Below are positions 45,560-54,591 of a stretch of 64,000 nt of DNA, one piece after another. Both the position numbers and the translations under genes were made by a program. The DNA lies in assembly GCA_964404285.1 (NCBI GenBank), contig CAYOJK010000005.1, positions 122,471 through 186,470 on the forward strand, read 5' to 3'. Below the pieces are notes generated by a model, which was not told the origin of the DNA, searched no databases, and worked only from the letters and a program-made list of their open reading frames with translations. Positions within the stretch are counted from its first letter, which is position 1, and each line of letters begins with the position of its first letter. This DNA is from JBASEY01 sp964404285 (GTDB lineage: Bacteria > CSSED10-310).

Positions 45560-46912
45560 ATGGTTTTAAAACACGTCATCAACAGCCGCTTTCATCTTCT
45601 TTGCATAATCATGCTGATTGCCTCCAGCGGCGCTCTTCGAGCAGTCATGGAAACAGAAAATGAGCTGACACTACAAGAGGCCTTGCGATTAGCAGACGAT
45701 CAAAACCTGCTCCTGAATAGCGCCCGCCAGGAAAAATCGGCTGCCAGAGGCCAGGTGATGCAGGCTCGCGCTATCGTATATCCTCATATAAGTCTCAGCG
45801 GTCAATATGTTCGCCTTGGTGAAGAGATCATATCCGGTTCCGGAGAAAATGCGACAATCGTTGGTCATTTGAATAATTATGAAGCTTTGGCGGAACTCTC
45901 GCAGGTGATCTATGCGGGTGGTGGTGTTCGAGCGGCGTTGAAATTAGCCCAAGAGTATGCCGACGGGGTCGATGCCCAGGTTGAAACCGTGCGCCAGAAA
46001 ACGGCGTATGCAGTTCATGCGGCTTTTAACCAGGTTCTGCTGGCAAAAGAGCAGCTTGCGGTTGCGCGGGAAGCCGTGGAATATGCAGAAAAAACGTTGC
46101 ATGACGTCAAAGCATTGTTGCGCCAGGGGGTTGCCACGAATTTTGACAAGTTGCGCGCTGAAGGTCGAGTCAGCCAAAGCAAAGCGGAATGCATTGCAGC
46201 GGAAAATGCCTGTCATATGACGAAGTTGGCCTTGCTTAACCTGTTGAATTTACCGCTGGATGATCCGCGTGAAATTATTGGAACATTGCAATTTAGACCT
46301 GTCCAGCTGGATGCCCTCGATGCCGTCACGATAGCATTGAAAAACCGGCCTGATCTGGATGCGGCACAACGGTTTCATGCGGCGCAAGAACAAGCCGTCA
46401 AGATCATGAGAAGTGGGTATATGCCGAATTTGGCGGCGTTTGGCCAATATAAATACGCCAACCCGGACACGTTTTATCAGACGGAATGGGAATCATCATG
46501 GTTGGTGGGGCTTCGGCTTGGGATTTCATTATTCGATGGCAATGAAACCCGGGGTAAAGTGATGCAAGAAAAGGCGCGATTGCGGCAATCAGAATACCAG
46601 TATGAAAATCTTATTGCTCAGGTAAAACTTGAAATTGCCGGCGCGGAAGCCGATATCATTTCAAGCGGCAATCTTGTCGAAGCTTTTAGGCAAAATATCA
46701 CGGAAGCTGAGGAAGCCTTGCGCCTGGTTCAGCGAGCATATGAACAAGGTGTGCAAGCTCAGATCGACGTGATTACCGCGCAGGTAGCTTTGACCGATGC
46801 GCGTCGTCAATATGCGGCGGCAGTTTACCAACACACCATGGCGCGTCGTGGCTGGGAACTTGCCATGGGAATTTTGGCACAGGATCGATCGAGCGAGTCA
46901 CAGGTTGAATAA
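45560..46912 (+). CDS. TolC-like outer membrane efflux protein
   Basis: An outer membrane factor of 450 residues. The ATG at 45560 gives a proper signal peptide (HLLCIIMLIASSGALRA) and follows GGGAGA; the frame extends further upstream but without one. Two repeats of the OEP domain are visible: LTLQEALRLADDQN ... AALKLAQEY in the first half and ALKNRPDLDAAQ ... GLRLGISLFDGNET in the second. The AYEQGVQAQIDVITAQ block near 415 is the usual second-repeat signature. It is the first gene of a complete TolC-MFP-RND operon and would form the exit duct. Confidence 0.92.
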   Translation: MVLKHVINSRFHLLCIIMLIASSGALRAVMETENELTLQEALRLADDQNLLLNSARQEKSAARGQVMQARAIVYPHISLSGQYVRLGEEIISGSGENATIVGHLNNYEALAELSQVIYAGGGVRAALKLAQEYADGVDAQVETVRQKTAYAVHAAFNQVLLAKEQLAVAREAVEYAEKTLHDVKALLRQGVATNFDKLRAEGRVSQSKAECIAAENACHMTKLALLNLLNLPLDDPREIIGTLQFRPVQLDALDAVTIALKNRPDLDAAQRFHAAQEQAVKIMRSGYMPNLAAFGQYKYANPDTFYQTEWESSWLVGLRLGISLFDGNETRGKVMQEKARLRQSEYQYENLIAQVKLEIAGAEADIISSGNLVEAFRQNITEAEEALRLVQRAYEQGVQAQIDVITAQVALTDARRQYAAAVYQHTMARRGWELAMGILAQDRSSESQVE

Positions 46913-46951
46913 AGAACTGTAACCCGTTGAAAAATAGGGGAGAATAAATAT

Positions 46952-48154
46952 ATGACTCATCAGAACCACAACGCTTTTATACAGATCAAAATTTACGGAT
47001 TGCTTCTGGTGATACTCAGCATGATTGCAATCGGTTGCGGTAAAGACAAAACAGCAGACACAAAAACCGATTCCATTCAAGTTATGATTTCACCTATCGA
47101 AATGGATGATTTCGAACATTCAGTCGGCGTTCAAGGCACCCTGTCCGCCAAAGAATTCGCCATGGTTCCGGCTCGAATAGGCGGCACATTGAAAGAGTTG
47201 CTGGTTGAGGATGGGGCATTGGTGACCCAAGGCACAAAGCTGGCTCATATTGATTCCGAGCAACTGGGACACGCTGTAGAGCTGCGCCGACAGGATGTTC
47301 TGGTGGCCAGAAACGCGATGACGGTGGCACAAGCGCAAAGCGATAGTGTCCAAGCGGAAATGGAACGAGCAGGAAACGATCATCGTCGTTTTCAAGCGTT
47401 ACGGGAAGAGCAGGCTGTATCGGAACAGATGGCTGAGCAGGCGGCGACAGCATGGAAAGCCGCCCAAGCCGCTGACAAAGTGGCGCGTGCTCAGGTTGCT
47501 CTGACGGAAGCGCAGGTTTCTCAAGCTGAGTCTGCGTTGGCGATAGCCGAGCGTGATTTTCGTGACACGGTGGTAAGGGCGCCGATCGATGGTGTTATCA
47601 GCCGAAGATTTTATGAACCCGGTGAAATGGTGGGCGGCGGCAACGCATTATTTCGCATTGACAACCTTGAGACTATTGAGTTCACGGCGTTTCTTGCCGA
47701 GCGTTATTTTCCGATGATCACTGTCGGCAAAACCCGGGTGCGGTTGGAATTGGGCGATGAGACGGTCAAAGAGTTGACGGTGACGTATCGTGCTCCGACG
47801 GTGCATGAAACGCTCCGAACGTTTGAAATCAAGTGTCTCTGGGTGAATCCGCCTGATACTGTTGTGCCGGGGATGATGGCTCATGCTGAAGTGGTGATCG
47901 ATCATCGTCGGGGGTTGGCTGTGCCATCCGGAGCCTTGGTGCAACGCGCAGGAAGAACGCTTTTGTTCGGCTACAAGGATGGCCGAGCGGTGGCGCTAGA
48001 GGTCAAAACCGGGTATTTGACAAACGGTAAAACCGAAATTCTCGAAGGTCTGGACGATCGTTATACTCATGTCATCAGCGCCGGCCAAAACTTGGTCAAA
48101 GATGGCGCCACTGTGACGGTTACCGGTCAGGAGGCATCGCATGTTTCTTTCTGA
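46952..48154 (+). CDS. RND efflux membrane fusion protein (periplasmic adaptor, lipoprotein)
   Basis: A HlyD/AcrA-type adaptor of 400 residues, with a lipoprotein signal ending in IAIGC. It has a lipoyl-like half near residues 65-90 (ARIGGTLKELLVEDGALVTQGTKLAHID), a long coiled-coil hairpin (about 90-190, Ala/Gln/Glu rich), the returning lipoyl half (TVVRAPIDGVISRRFYEPGEMVGGG), and a beta-barrel/membrane-proximal end. AGGGGAGA precedes the ATG. It links the RND pump at 48.1 kb to the TolC-like protein encoded upstream, and overlaps the RND gene by 14 bases. Confidence 0.93.
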   Translation: MTHQNHNAFIQIKIYGLLLVILSMIAIGCGKDKTADTKTDSIQVMISPIEMDDFEHSVGVQGTLSAKEFAMVPARIGGTLKELLVEDGALVTQGTKLAHIDSEQLGHAVELRRQDVLVARNAMTVAQAQSDSVQAEMERAGNDHRRFQALREEQAVSEQMAEQAATAWKAAQAADKVARAQVALTEAQVSQAESALAIAERDFRDTVVRAPIDGVISRRFYEPGEMVGGGNALFRIDNLETIEFTAFLAERYFPMITVGKTRVRLELGDETVKELTVTYRAPTVHETLRTFEIKCLWVNPPDTVVPGMMAHAEVVIDHRRGLAVPSGALVQRAGRTLLFGYKDGRAVALEVKTGYLTNGKTEILEGLDDRYTHVISAGQNLVKDGATVTVTGQEASHVSF

Positions 48155-51100
48155 TGCCTCGATCAAAAGACCGGTGGCGATGGGATGCCTGATCATCGCC
48201 TTGAGCCTGCTGGGACTGAATTCATTCAGGAAAATGAGCAAGGAACTCATGCCCCGAATCGATATCCCATACGTCACGATAACAACCGTTTATCCAGGCG
48301 CTTCGCCGGAAGAAATTGAAATCGATATTGCCCGTCGTATCGAGGATGCCGTTGCATCCATCGATGGATTGAAAAATATCAACTCATACAGTATGGAAAA
48401 TGTCTGTATGGTTATTCTCGAGTTCGACTTGGCGGTGAGCGTTGATGTCGCTGCAATGGACGTGCGCGAAAAAATCGATTTGGTGCGTGCAAAACTACCC
48501 GGCAACGCTCAGGACCCCATCATCATGAAGCTGGATATCGGAGCTATGCCGATAGCCACTCTAGCGCTGACCGGAAGACTCGGAGTCGATGAAATGTATG
48601 ATTATGCCGATAATCAGTTGCGAGATCGTCTAAGCGCTGTGCGCGGTGTGGCGGATGTGACGCTTATCGGTGGGGCGGAACGCGAGGTGCAGATTCTTCT
48701 GGACAGGGAAGAGCTTGCAGCGCGTGGATTGACGTCGGTCGGCGTTGTAGGCGCGCTTCAAACCGGTGTCGTCACTATTCCATCCGGGCGCGTGTTACAC
48801 GGTGAAGCCGAATACGGTGTCACGTTTCGAGCGGAATATGACTCGATTGCCGATATCGAAAACCTGGAAATTGCCAATCAGAACGGTCAGCGTGTGTATC
48901 TGCGCGATGTCGGCCGCGCGGTGATGGGCACCGCGGAGTTGCGGCAGATATCCGAACTGAACGGGCAACCGGCGATAGCGATCAATATTGTCAAAAGAGC
49001 CGATGCGAATACTGTGGACGTCATCAAGCGCGTGGAACAACAACTTGATACTTTTCGTCGAGAGATGCCGGAGGGTATGGACCTTGTGCTGGTTTCCGAC
49101 GAGAAAGTGTTCACTGAAAGCATGAATAACGGCGCGTGGATGAATGTGTTGGAAGGTGTTCTGATAACCGCCGGCATCCTGTTTTTTTTCCTTTACAACG
49201 TGCGAACCCTGATCATTGTCGCCGTTACTATGCCTCTGACGATCATCATAGGACTGTTTTTTCTCCACTCCCTCAATTTCAGTTTGAATGCGCCGACGTT
49301 GATGGCTATCGGTATGTCGGTCGGTGTTCTGGTCACTAATTCCATTGTTGTCCTGGAATCGATCATCAAACATCTCGATCTCACAAACGATCCTGTCGAA
49401 GCTTCTAGAAAAGGCGCTGCCGAAGCGTTCATTCCGGTATTGGCCAGCGCAGGCACAAACATAGTCGTGCTGTTCCCCCTGTCTATTTTGGGCAGTATGT
49501 TTGGGATTATCATTCGATATTTTGCTTTGACAACACTGGTTCTGACAGCGGTATCGCTGTTTGTGTCGTTTACTCTGACACCGCTGATGTGTTCGATTCT
49601 CTTGAAACCACGCTCAAAAGAACGAAAAGGTGTTCTTGATCGAATGGAGACCCGTTGGAATAAAGGCTTCGATAAATTTTTAAGGCGATATCGAGCGATT
49701 CTGGTCTATCTTGAACGGCGTCGCTCTATGGCTCTGCTGCTGATGCTGGGAGTTCTGTTGATTTTCCTGCACTCCCTTGCGCTGATCGGTAATATGGGCA
49801 CGTCCACAGGATCGGAAATGGACATGGCTGAAGTCGGGGTCAGGTTGGAGTTTCCGTCACACTATTCTCTGGACAAAACTCGAGAACAAGTTTCTATTAT
49901 TCAACAAAACCTGGATGGCATACCTCATGTAAAGCACATTTTGAGCAGTATCGGCAAGGTTGGAGGCGCGTTTACCGAGGGTGTGTACCTGGCAGAAATT
50001 AAGCTAAAATTCAATGAACGGACGGAGCGGAAAGAGACGATCGGGGATTTGATGGATATTGTCAGAGAGCGTGTAGAGAATTTTCCGGATGCCAGGATCA
50101 CTTTGTATATTCCCGGTGGAATGGGGGGTCAGCGCTGGGACCTAGATCTTGAGATCGTCGGCACGGATTTTGATCAATTGGATGCGCTGGCCATAAAAAC
50201 GGAGGAAATCACGGCTGGTATTGCAGGAGTCAGTGATACAGACACGTCATCGAGGCCGGGAAAACCGCAATTGCGGGTTGAACCCATTCGCCCGATTCTT
50301 TCTGATCTGGGTTTGTCACCGTTTGATTTGGGGATGATATTGCGTGGAAACCTTGAAGGTATCGAAGCAGGCACTTTCAAGATGGGATCACGCAATTATG
50401 AAATCAAAGTCAAAATGGATCAAAAAGAAGGCGTGGCTCAACTGCGTGAATTTGCTTTTCCGGGCGCTCCGGGGCGGCCGCTGATGCTGGAGAGTTTTTC
50501 CAAGATCGAAGAGCATCGAGCGCCTTTGCAGATCATTCGCAAGAACAAGGAACGTGTCGCAACGATCAACGCGAACCTATCGAGCGACCTGCCGCTGGGT
50601 TCGGCGGTTACGCAGATTTCATCTGAAATCGATCGACAGGGGTATTTCCCCGAGGGATATCGCTATCGTTTTGGTGGCATGTTTGAATTTTTGGGCGAAA
50701 TCCAGAAGGAAATGGTTGAGGCCGGATTGATAGCGATCATCCTGGTCACGTTGACTCTGGCAGCTATTTTAGAGTCTTTCAAACAGCCATTTTTAATCCT
50801 GATCACCCTGCCGCTCACGGTTATCGGTGTCGCTTGGTCATTGGCGCTGACAGGCAACAGTATGGAAGTTTTTGTCATGATGAGCGGGGTCATGATGATT
50901 GGAATTGTCGTTAACAATGCCATTTTGATCATGGACCAGTTCAATATATATGTTGCTGAAGGCTATCGGCGCTCACGCGCGATGATTCAGGCATCGATTG
51001 ACAGGTTCAGACCGGTCGTCATGATCACGCTGGCGGCTGTGCTGGGTATGCTGCCGATGGCGGTGAGCCGATCGATCGGCGCGGAACTACGCAATGTCGC

Positions 51101-51218
51101 CGGAATCGCGTCGATGGGAGGCATCCTGATATCCGGTGTTCTGACACTGATAGTCATGCCGGTCTTATACGATCTGTTCGTGCGTCGCAACAATCGGAAA
51201 AGACGAAAACAAAAATAA
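48141..51218 (+). CDS. RND-family efflux transporter permease (AcrB/MexB-like fold)
   Basis: 1025 residues with the twelve-helix RND layout and two large periplasmic loops (about 30-335 and 560-870). GGAGG precedes the ATG. Family blocks present include VYPGASPEEIE near 50, TEMY-type porter segments and GIVVNNAILIMDQ near 930. In helix 4 the canonical Asp-Asp proton pair (D407-D408 of AcrB) is replaced: the sequence reads GVLVTNSIVVLE with Thr399-Asn400. So the usual proton relay is missing or differently built. A subset of RND pumps in several phyla seems to share this form. The substrate is unknown; lipid or peptide export cannot be excluded. It stands in a cluster of surface-protein genes. 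Confidence 0.93.
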   Translation: MFLSDASIKRPVAMGCLIIALSLLGLNSFRKMSKELMPRIDIPYVTITTVYPGASPEEIEIDIARRIEDAVASIDGLKNINSYSMENVCMVILEFDLAVSVDVAAMDVREKIDLVRAKLPGNAQDPIIMKLDIGAMPIATLALTGRLGVDEMYDYADNQLRDRLSAVRGVADVTLIGGAEREVQILLDREELAARGLTSVGVVGALQTGVVTIPSGRVLHGEAEYGVTFRAEYDSIADIENLEIANQNGQRVYLRDVGRAVMGTAELRQISELNGQPAIAINIVKRADANTVDVIKRVEQQLDTFRREMPEGMDLVLVSDEKVFTESMNNGAWMNVLEGVLITAGILFFFLYNVRTLIIVAVTMPLTIIIGLFFLHSLNFSLNAPTLMAIGMSVGVLVTNSIVVLESIIKHLDLTNDPVEASRKGAAEAFIPVLASAGTNIVVLFPLSILGSMFGIIIRYFALTTLVLTAVSLFVSFTLTPLMCSILLKPRSKERKGVLDRMETRWNKGFDKFLRRYRAILVYLERRRSMALLLMLGVLLIFLHSLALIGNMGTSTGSEMDMAEVGVRLEFPSHYSLDKTREQVSIIQQNLDGIPHVKHILSSIGKVGGAFTEGVYLAEIKLKFNERTERKETIGDLMDIVRERVENFPDARITLYIPGGMGGQRWDLDLEIVGTDFDQLDALAIKTEEITAGIAGVSDTDTSSRPGKPQLRVEPIRPILSDLGLSPFDLGMILRGNLEGIEAGTFKMGSRNYEIKVKMDQKEGVAQLREFAFPGAPGRPLMLESFSKIEEHRAPLQIIRKNKERVATINANLSSDLPLGSAVTQISSEIDRQGYFPEGYRYRFGGMFEFLGEIQKEMVEAGLIAIILVTLTLAAILESFKQPFLILITLPLTVIGVAWSLALTGNSMEVFVMMSGVMMIGIVVNNAILIMDQFNIYVAEGYRRSRAMIQASIDRFRPVVMITLAAVLGMLPMAVSRSIGAELRNVAGIASMGGILISGVLTLIVMPVLYDLFVRRNNRKRRKQK

Positions 51219-51313
51219 AAAGACGCCTGAACTATCCTCGAAACAAAACCTGCCTAGAAGCACAAGTGAAAAAGGCAAAGCTTTAAATTAAAGCGATAGG
51301 TAATGCTTATTTC

Positions 51314-53008
51314 TTACAAAGGATCCACACAGTTTGCTGTTCCTAGCCCGGCCAGGAAAATGAGTTGGGCATCAGCGGCCGTCACTTGTGAATCTCCATT
51401 ACAATCAGCCGAACACTCTTCTACGAGAGAAGGTGAATACTGTCCCAACGTGACCAAGAAAGCCAATTGAGCGTCCGCAGCCGTGATTAGGCCGTCCTGG
51501 TTGACATCACCGTTATTGATACATTGCGTGGCTGTGGGTGTCGGCGTATTCGTCGGTATCGGCGGCGCAGTGGGTATGGGAGTATTGGTTGGGGTTTGTG
51601 TCGGTGTATTGGTAGGCGTCGGCGTATTGGTCGGCGTATGTGTCGGCGTATTCGTCGGTGTTTGTGTCGGCGTATTCGTCGGAGTCGGGGTTGGCGGCAC
51701 AGAATCCAAATATAGCTTGGCGTAAAACCCGGCCCAAGGCTCACCTCCAAACCAATAATTGCAATTCCAATCAGGCGCTTTCTTACAAAACTTGTTTGCA
51801 GTAAAACCAAAAACGGATTCCCCGGAAATTATAAATCCGTTTTCATCATGACTTGTTTGCATGACAAGATAGACCGTTTGTGGAATCGGAACGGGATTCG
51901 ACAGTTCACCGTAAAGCCTATAAACTAAGCCGGTCAGATCAGTGGAATCAAATTCCCAGGTAAAAGCTGTACCCGATATCTCCTGTCCACCGGCATTCGG
52001 AGGAGCATCGTATAAAGATGCGCTGACAGTAACACTGGGTTCAAAGTATTGTCTGTAATTGAACTTGATTTCATAGCAGCAAAGTTCGCCTTCGCCGGGA
52101 AGACCCAGCGCTATATCATCAGCTATGTAAACGCCGGCGCCAGGTTTGAACCAACTTATATTGTTGGGATTGCTATAAGCCAATACACCGGAGCAAATAT
52201 CCGGTTCTTCGCCCTCTAAATACAACGCTGCATAAAAACCTGCCCAAGGATCACCGGAAAACGAATAATTGCAATTCCAGTCCGGATCTTTGATGCAAAA
52301 AATATCGTCTGTATATCCCAAATATGCTTCACCAGTAAGGATAAACCTATTATTTGTACAGGTTTTTGAAATACTTAAATATACCTTTTCCGGGATCGTA
52401 ACCGAATTCTCTAAATTAGCGGTGAGTACATAACCGCCGGTTTCATCATCGGAGACAAACTCCCATGACATCTGCGTGCCTGTAATTTCCTGCCCACCGG
52501 CATTTGGAGCTCCATCATACAGAACAGCCGTGACAATAGTCGGACTCTCATATTCATCGAAAAGAAACGCTATTTCATAGCAACAGAGATCACCTCCGCC
52601 ATCAACAGCTAATTCGATGTCATCGGCCACGGCGATAGCGGCGCCAGGATTATAAGCATACGAAGACGTGGTATTTATGTAAGCTGCCACACCAGGGCAT
52701 CCGCGTCTATTAAACGTCGGATTCATCTGGGTGTTCACCTGGGTGTTCACCGCAGCGCCGGCATCGATAAACGACTCAATTTTGCTCTGCCGGTAACTCT
52801 TTTCATTCGTGCCGGATTTGATAAGGTTGACTGATGCCGAATCAGGACGCTCTGTACACGATCCTGTTTGATTCATGTCTATTTTGATTTTACCACCGAT
52901 CATATCAAACGATGTCGTTCTTGTTTTTGTGGCGACAAAATTGGCTTCCGCAGAAATAAAACTACAGAAAAACAATACGAAAAAGCCTAGTATCAATGTT
53001 TTTTTCAT
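51314..53008 (-). CDS. Mosaic secreted protein C with two module-1 copies and a dockerin-like end
   Basis: 564 residues, with a signal peptide (LILGFFVLFFCSFISA) and GGAGG before the ATG. After a spacer come two copies of the 165-residue module 1 also found in the proteins at 39.3 and 43.0 kb (CPGVAAYIN ... GDPWAGFYAALYLE and CSGVLAYSN ... GEPWAGFYAKLYLD). The cysteine-rich CCYEI and DWNCNY segments recur at the same places in each. A Thr/Pro linker of PTNT repeats follows, then a dockerin-like pair of calcium loops (DVNQDGLITAAD, DCNGDSQVTAAD) and the ending NCVDPL. There is no C-terminal membrane tag, so attachment would go through the dockerin-like end. Function unknown. Confidence 0.85.
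   Translation of the reverse strand: MKKTLILGFFVLFFCSFISAEANFVATKTRTTSFDMIGGKIKIDMNQTGSCTERPDSASVNLIKSGTNEKSYRQSKIESFIDAGAAVNTQVNTQMNPTFNRRGCPGVAAYINTTSSYAYNPGAAIAVADDIELAVDGGGDLCCYEIAFLFDEYESPTIVTAVLYDGAPNAGGQEITGTQMSWEFVSDDETGGYVLTANLENSVTIPEKVYLSISKTCTNNRFILTGEAYLGYTDDIFCIKDPDWNCNYSFSGDPWAGFYAALYLEGEEPDICSGVLAYSNPNNISWFKPGAGVYIADDIALGLPGEGELCCYEIKFNYRQYFEPSVTVSASLYDAPPNAGGQEISGTAFTWEFDSTDLTGLVYRLYGELSNPVPIPQTVYLVMQTSHDENGFIISGESVFGFTANKFCKKAPDWNCNYWFGGEPWAGFYAKLYLDSVPPTPTPTNTPTQTPTNTPTHTPTNTPTPTNTPTQTPTNTPIPTAPPIPTNTPTPTATQCINNGDVNQDGLITAADAQLAFLVTLGQYSPSLVEECSADCNGDSQVTAADAQLIFLAGLGTANCVDPL
51530..51700. repeat. Tandem 12-bp repeats encoding the PTNT linker
   Basis: Imperfect repeats of about 12 bases (GTCGGCGTATT-like on the plus strand) encode the TPTNTPT linker of the protein at 51.3-53.0 kb. 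The plus strand also reads open through them as a Gly/Val-rich sequence, which is an artefact of the repeat. Confidence 0.75.
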
Positions 53009-53402
53009 AAAATAATTCCTCCATTCCCTCTCCTGAGTTTAATGCCGTTAGACAAATTCAACGAAATTATCTTCCTATAACCTCAATTAAAATTCTTTCA
53101 CACTCTTATTTCTCGCGCAAAAGCAAGCATAATTATTAGGATTTGTCAAGGAAAATTATGTCTAGGAAAAGCAGCAAGATAACCAGGTCAACAAATACTT
53201 TTATTCAGTTTCAAGCAAGGAATTTTATTAATCTAATATATTGGACGTTGATTTTATTTCTATATAAAAACCGCTGTATGACAGGGAATATCACACAGCG
53301 GAACCATTCTAATACATCGTATTTGGTAACAGCAGTCAATCGTTGACTATTTTGACGCTGTTACTGATTTTAAAAAGAATTCACCAAACAAGGATTCTCT
53401 TA
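53009..53402. other. Intergenic region between mosaic gene C and the next dockerin gene
   Basis: About 390 bases without a supportable gene. It holds the leader of the upstream gene, AT-rich DNA, and a terminator hairpin at 53272-53302 for the gene ending at 53403. I see no other structure. Confidence 0.55.
53272..53302 (-). terminator. Rho-independent terminator after the 53.4-54.4 kb gene
   Basis: CCGCTGT (272-278) pairs with ACAGCGG (296-302); on the minus strand the stem is followed by TTTTTATATA. Confidence 0.75.
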
Positions 53403-54380
53403 TTACAAAGGGTCAACACAGTTTGCTGTTCCGAGTCCTGCTTCGAAAATGAGTTGTGCGTCGGCGGATGACACTTGGGAATCGCCGTTACAATCTGCAG
53501 CGCATTCTTCTTCGTAAGAAGGCGAATACTGACCCAGGGTGATCAAGAAAGCGATTTGGGAGTCTGCAGACGAGATCAAGCCGTCCTGGTTGACATCACC
53601 GTTATTGATACAATCAGGTGTTGGTGTTTCGGTCGGTGTCGCTGTTGGTTGCGGTGCGGCGTAATCGCCGTATCCACGCACCAGCCAGTTGCCTGGGAAA
53701 TAAGCATCGATTAAAACCCAGTCATCATCCGGCGGTAGTATCGGCGGATCGGGCGGAGGTTGAACTGTCCACCACCCGGCCCAGGAGCGTTGCTGGGTTG
53801 CGTCTTCATCAATCGCTGCCGGCCAGTAGTCGGTTCCAGTAACTTCCATGCCGATGACGCCGATCAACACATCACCGGGCCCTTCCAACAAGATGGGCGT
53901 GATGTCATAATCGTTCCAGGAGTTGAGACTTAGAACTGTTTTGGAAAAAGATGCCAGATAGTTTGAACCGACTGCCGGATCAGTGCTGCCTGATGTGTTT
54001 TCATAGACAACCAGTTTTATCTGATCACCGACATTGACCATGCCGGTAGTGTCAAAATAAACACTGATGGTATTTAAATTAAAGGGAAAGTCACCGGCAT
54101 CCGGAGTAAAGCGATTCAGCCATATGAACTCCCAAGTTCCTCCAATTCCAACGCCGTTTTCTGCTGATCCGTCATCAACAATCAACTCGACATCGGCAAG
54201 CAACGTCGCCGGATTTGCCCCGGATTTCATCGGGGAAACCGGCTGACCGGTCGAAGCTGAAGAGGATATAAAAAGGCCTGAAGACAGTGTGCCTTCACCA
54301 TAACAGATGCCGCTTAACGGAAACAGAAGAAACGCTGCAAAAACGCTCATCAGAGTCTTTGAGTCAATAAAATTTTTCAT
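53403..54380 (-). CDS. Secreted beta-sandwich-like protein with dockerin-like end
   Basis: 325 residues. The ATG follows GGAGG; a signal-type segment at the front (SVFAAFLLFPLSG) is followed by a 190-residue globular part rich in strands and aromatic residues (WEFIWLNRFTP, LNTISVYFDTTG, GDQIKLVVYENTS), which resembles carbohydrate-binding or jelly-roll domains by pattern but not by any named motif. A Thr/Pro linker leads to two calcium loops (DVNQDGLISSAD, DCNGDSQVSSAD) and the ending NCVDPL, almost the same as in the gene at 51.3 kb. Export is clear; function unknown. Confidence 0.8.
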   Translation of the reverse strand: MKNFIDSKTLMSVFAAFLLFPLSGICYGEGTLSSGLFISSSASTGQPVSPMKSGANPATLLADVELIVDDGSAENGVGIGGTWEFIWLNRFTPDAGDFPFNLNTISVYFDTTGMVNVGDQIKLVVYENTSGSTDPAVGSNYLASFSKTVLSLNSWNDYDITPILLEGPGDVLIGVIGMEVTGTDYWPAAIDEDATQQRSWAGWWTVQPPPDPPILPPDDDWVLIDAYFPGNWLVRGYGDYAAPQPTATPTETPTPDCINNGDVNQDGLISSADSQIAFLITLGQYSPSYEEECAADCNGDSQVSSADAQLIFEAGLGTANCVDPL

Positions 54381-54591
54381 GCTAAATCCTCCAAGTTAAT
54401 AGTTATCCAACAAACGCTCAATTGTCCTGCTAGAGCTTATTTGAATATTACCATAACTGATCAATAAAATGATATCAAGAAGATATCAACAGTTTCTATC
54501 ATTCCTTGCTTTTTTAGTGAATCTTGGCCAAAGTACAAACAGTTGGAGCATAGAAAACGGATTTGAAAGAAATCGATGAAAGGAAAATACA

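Noticed and set aside
53143..53346. 67-codon plus-strand frame between the dockerin genes
   Set aside because: It spans the terminator hairpin of the minus-strand gene, has no ribosome site and no recognisable content.
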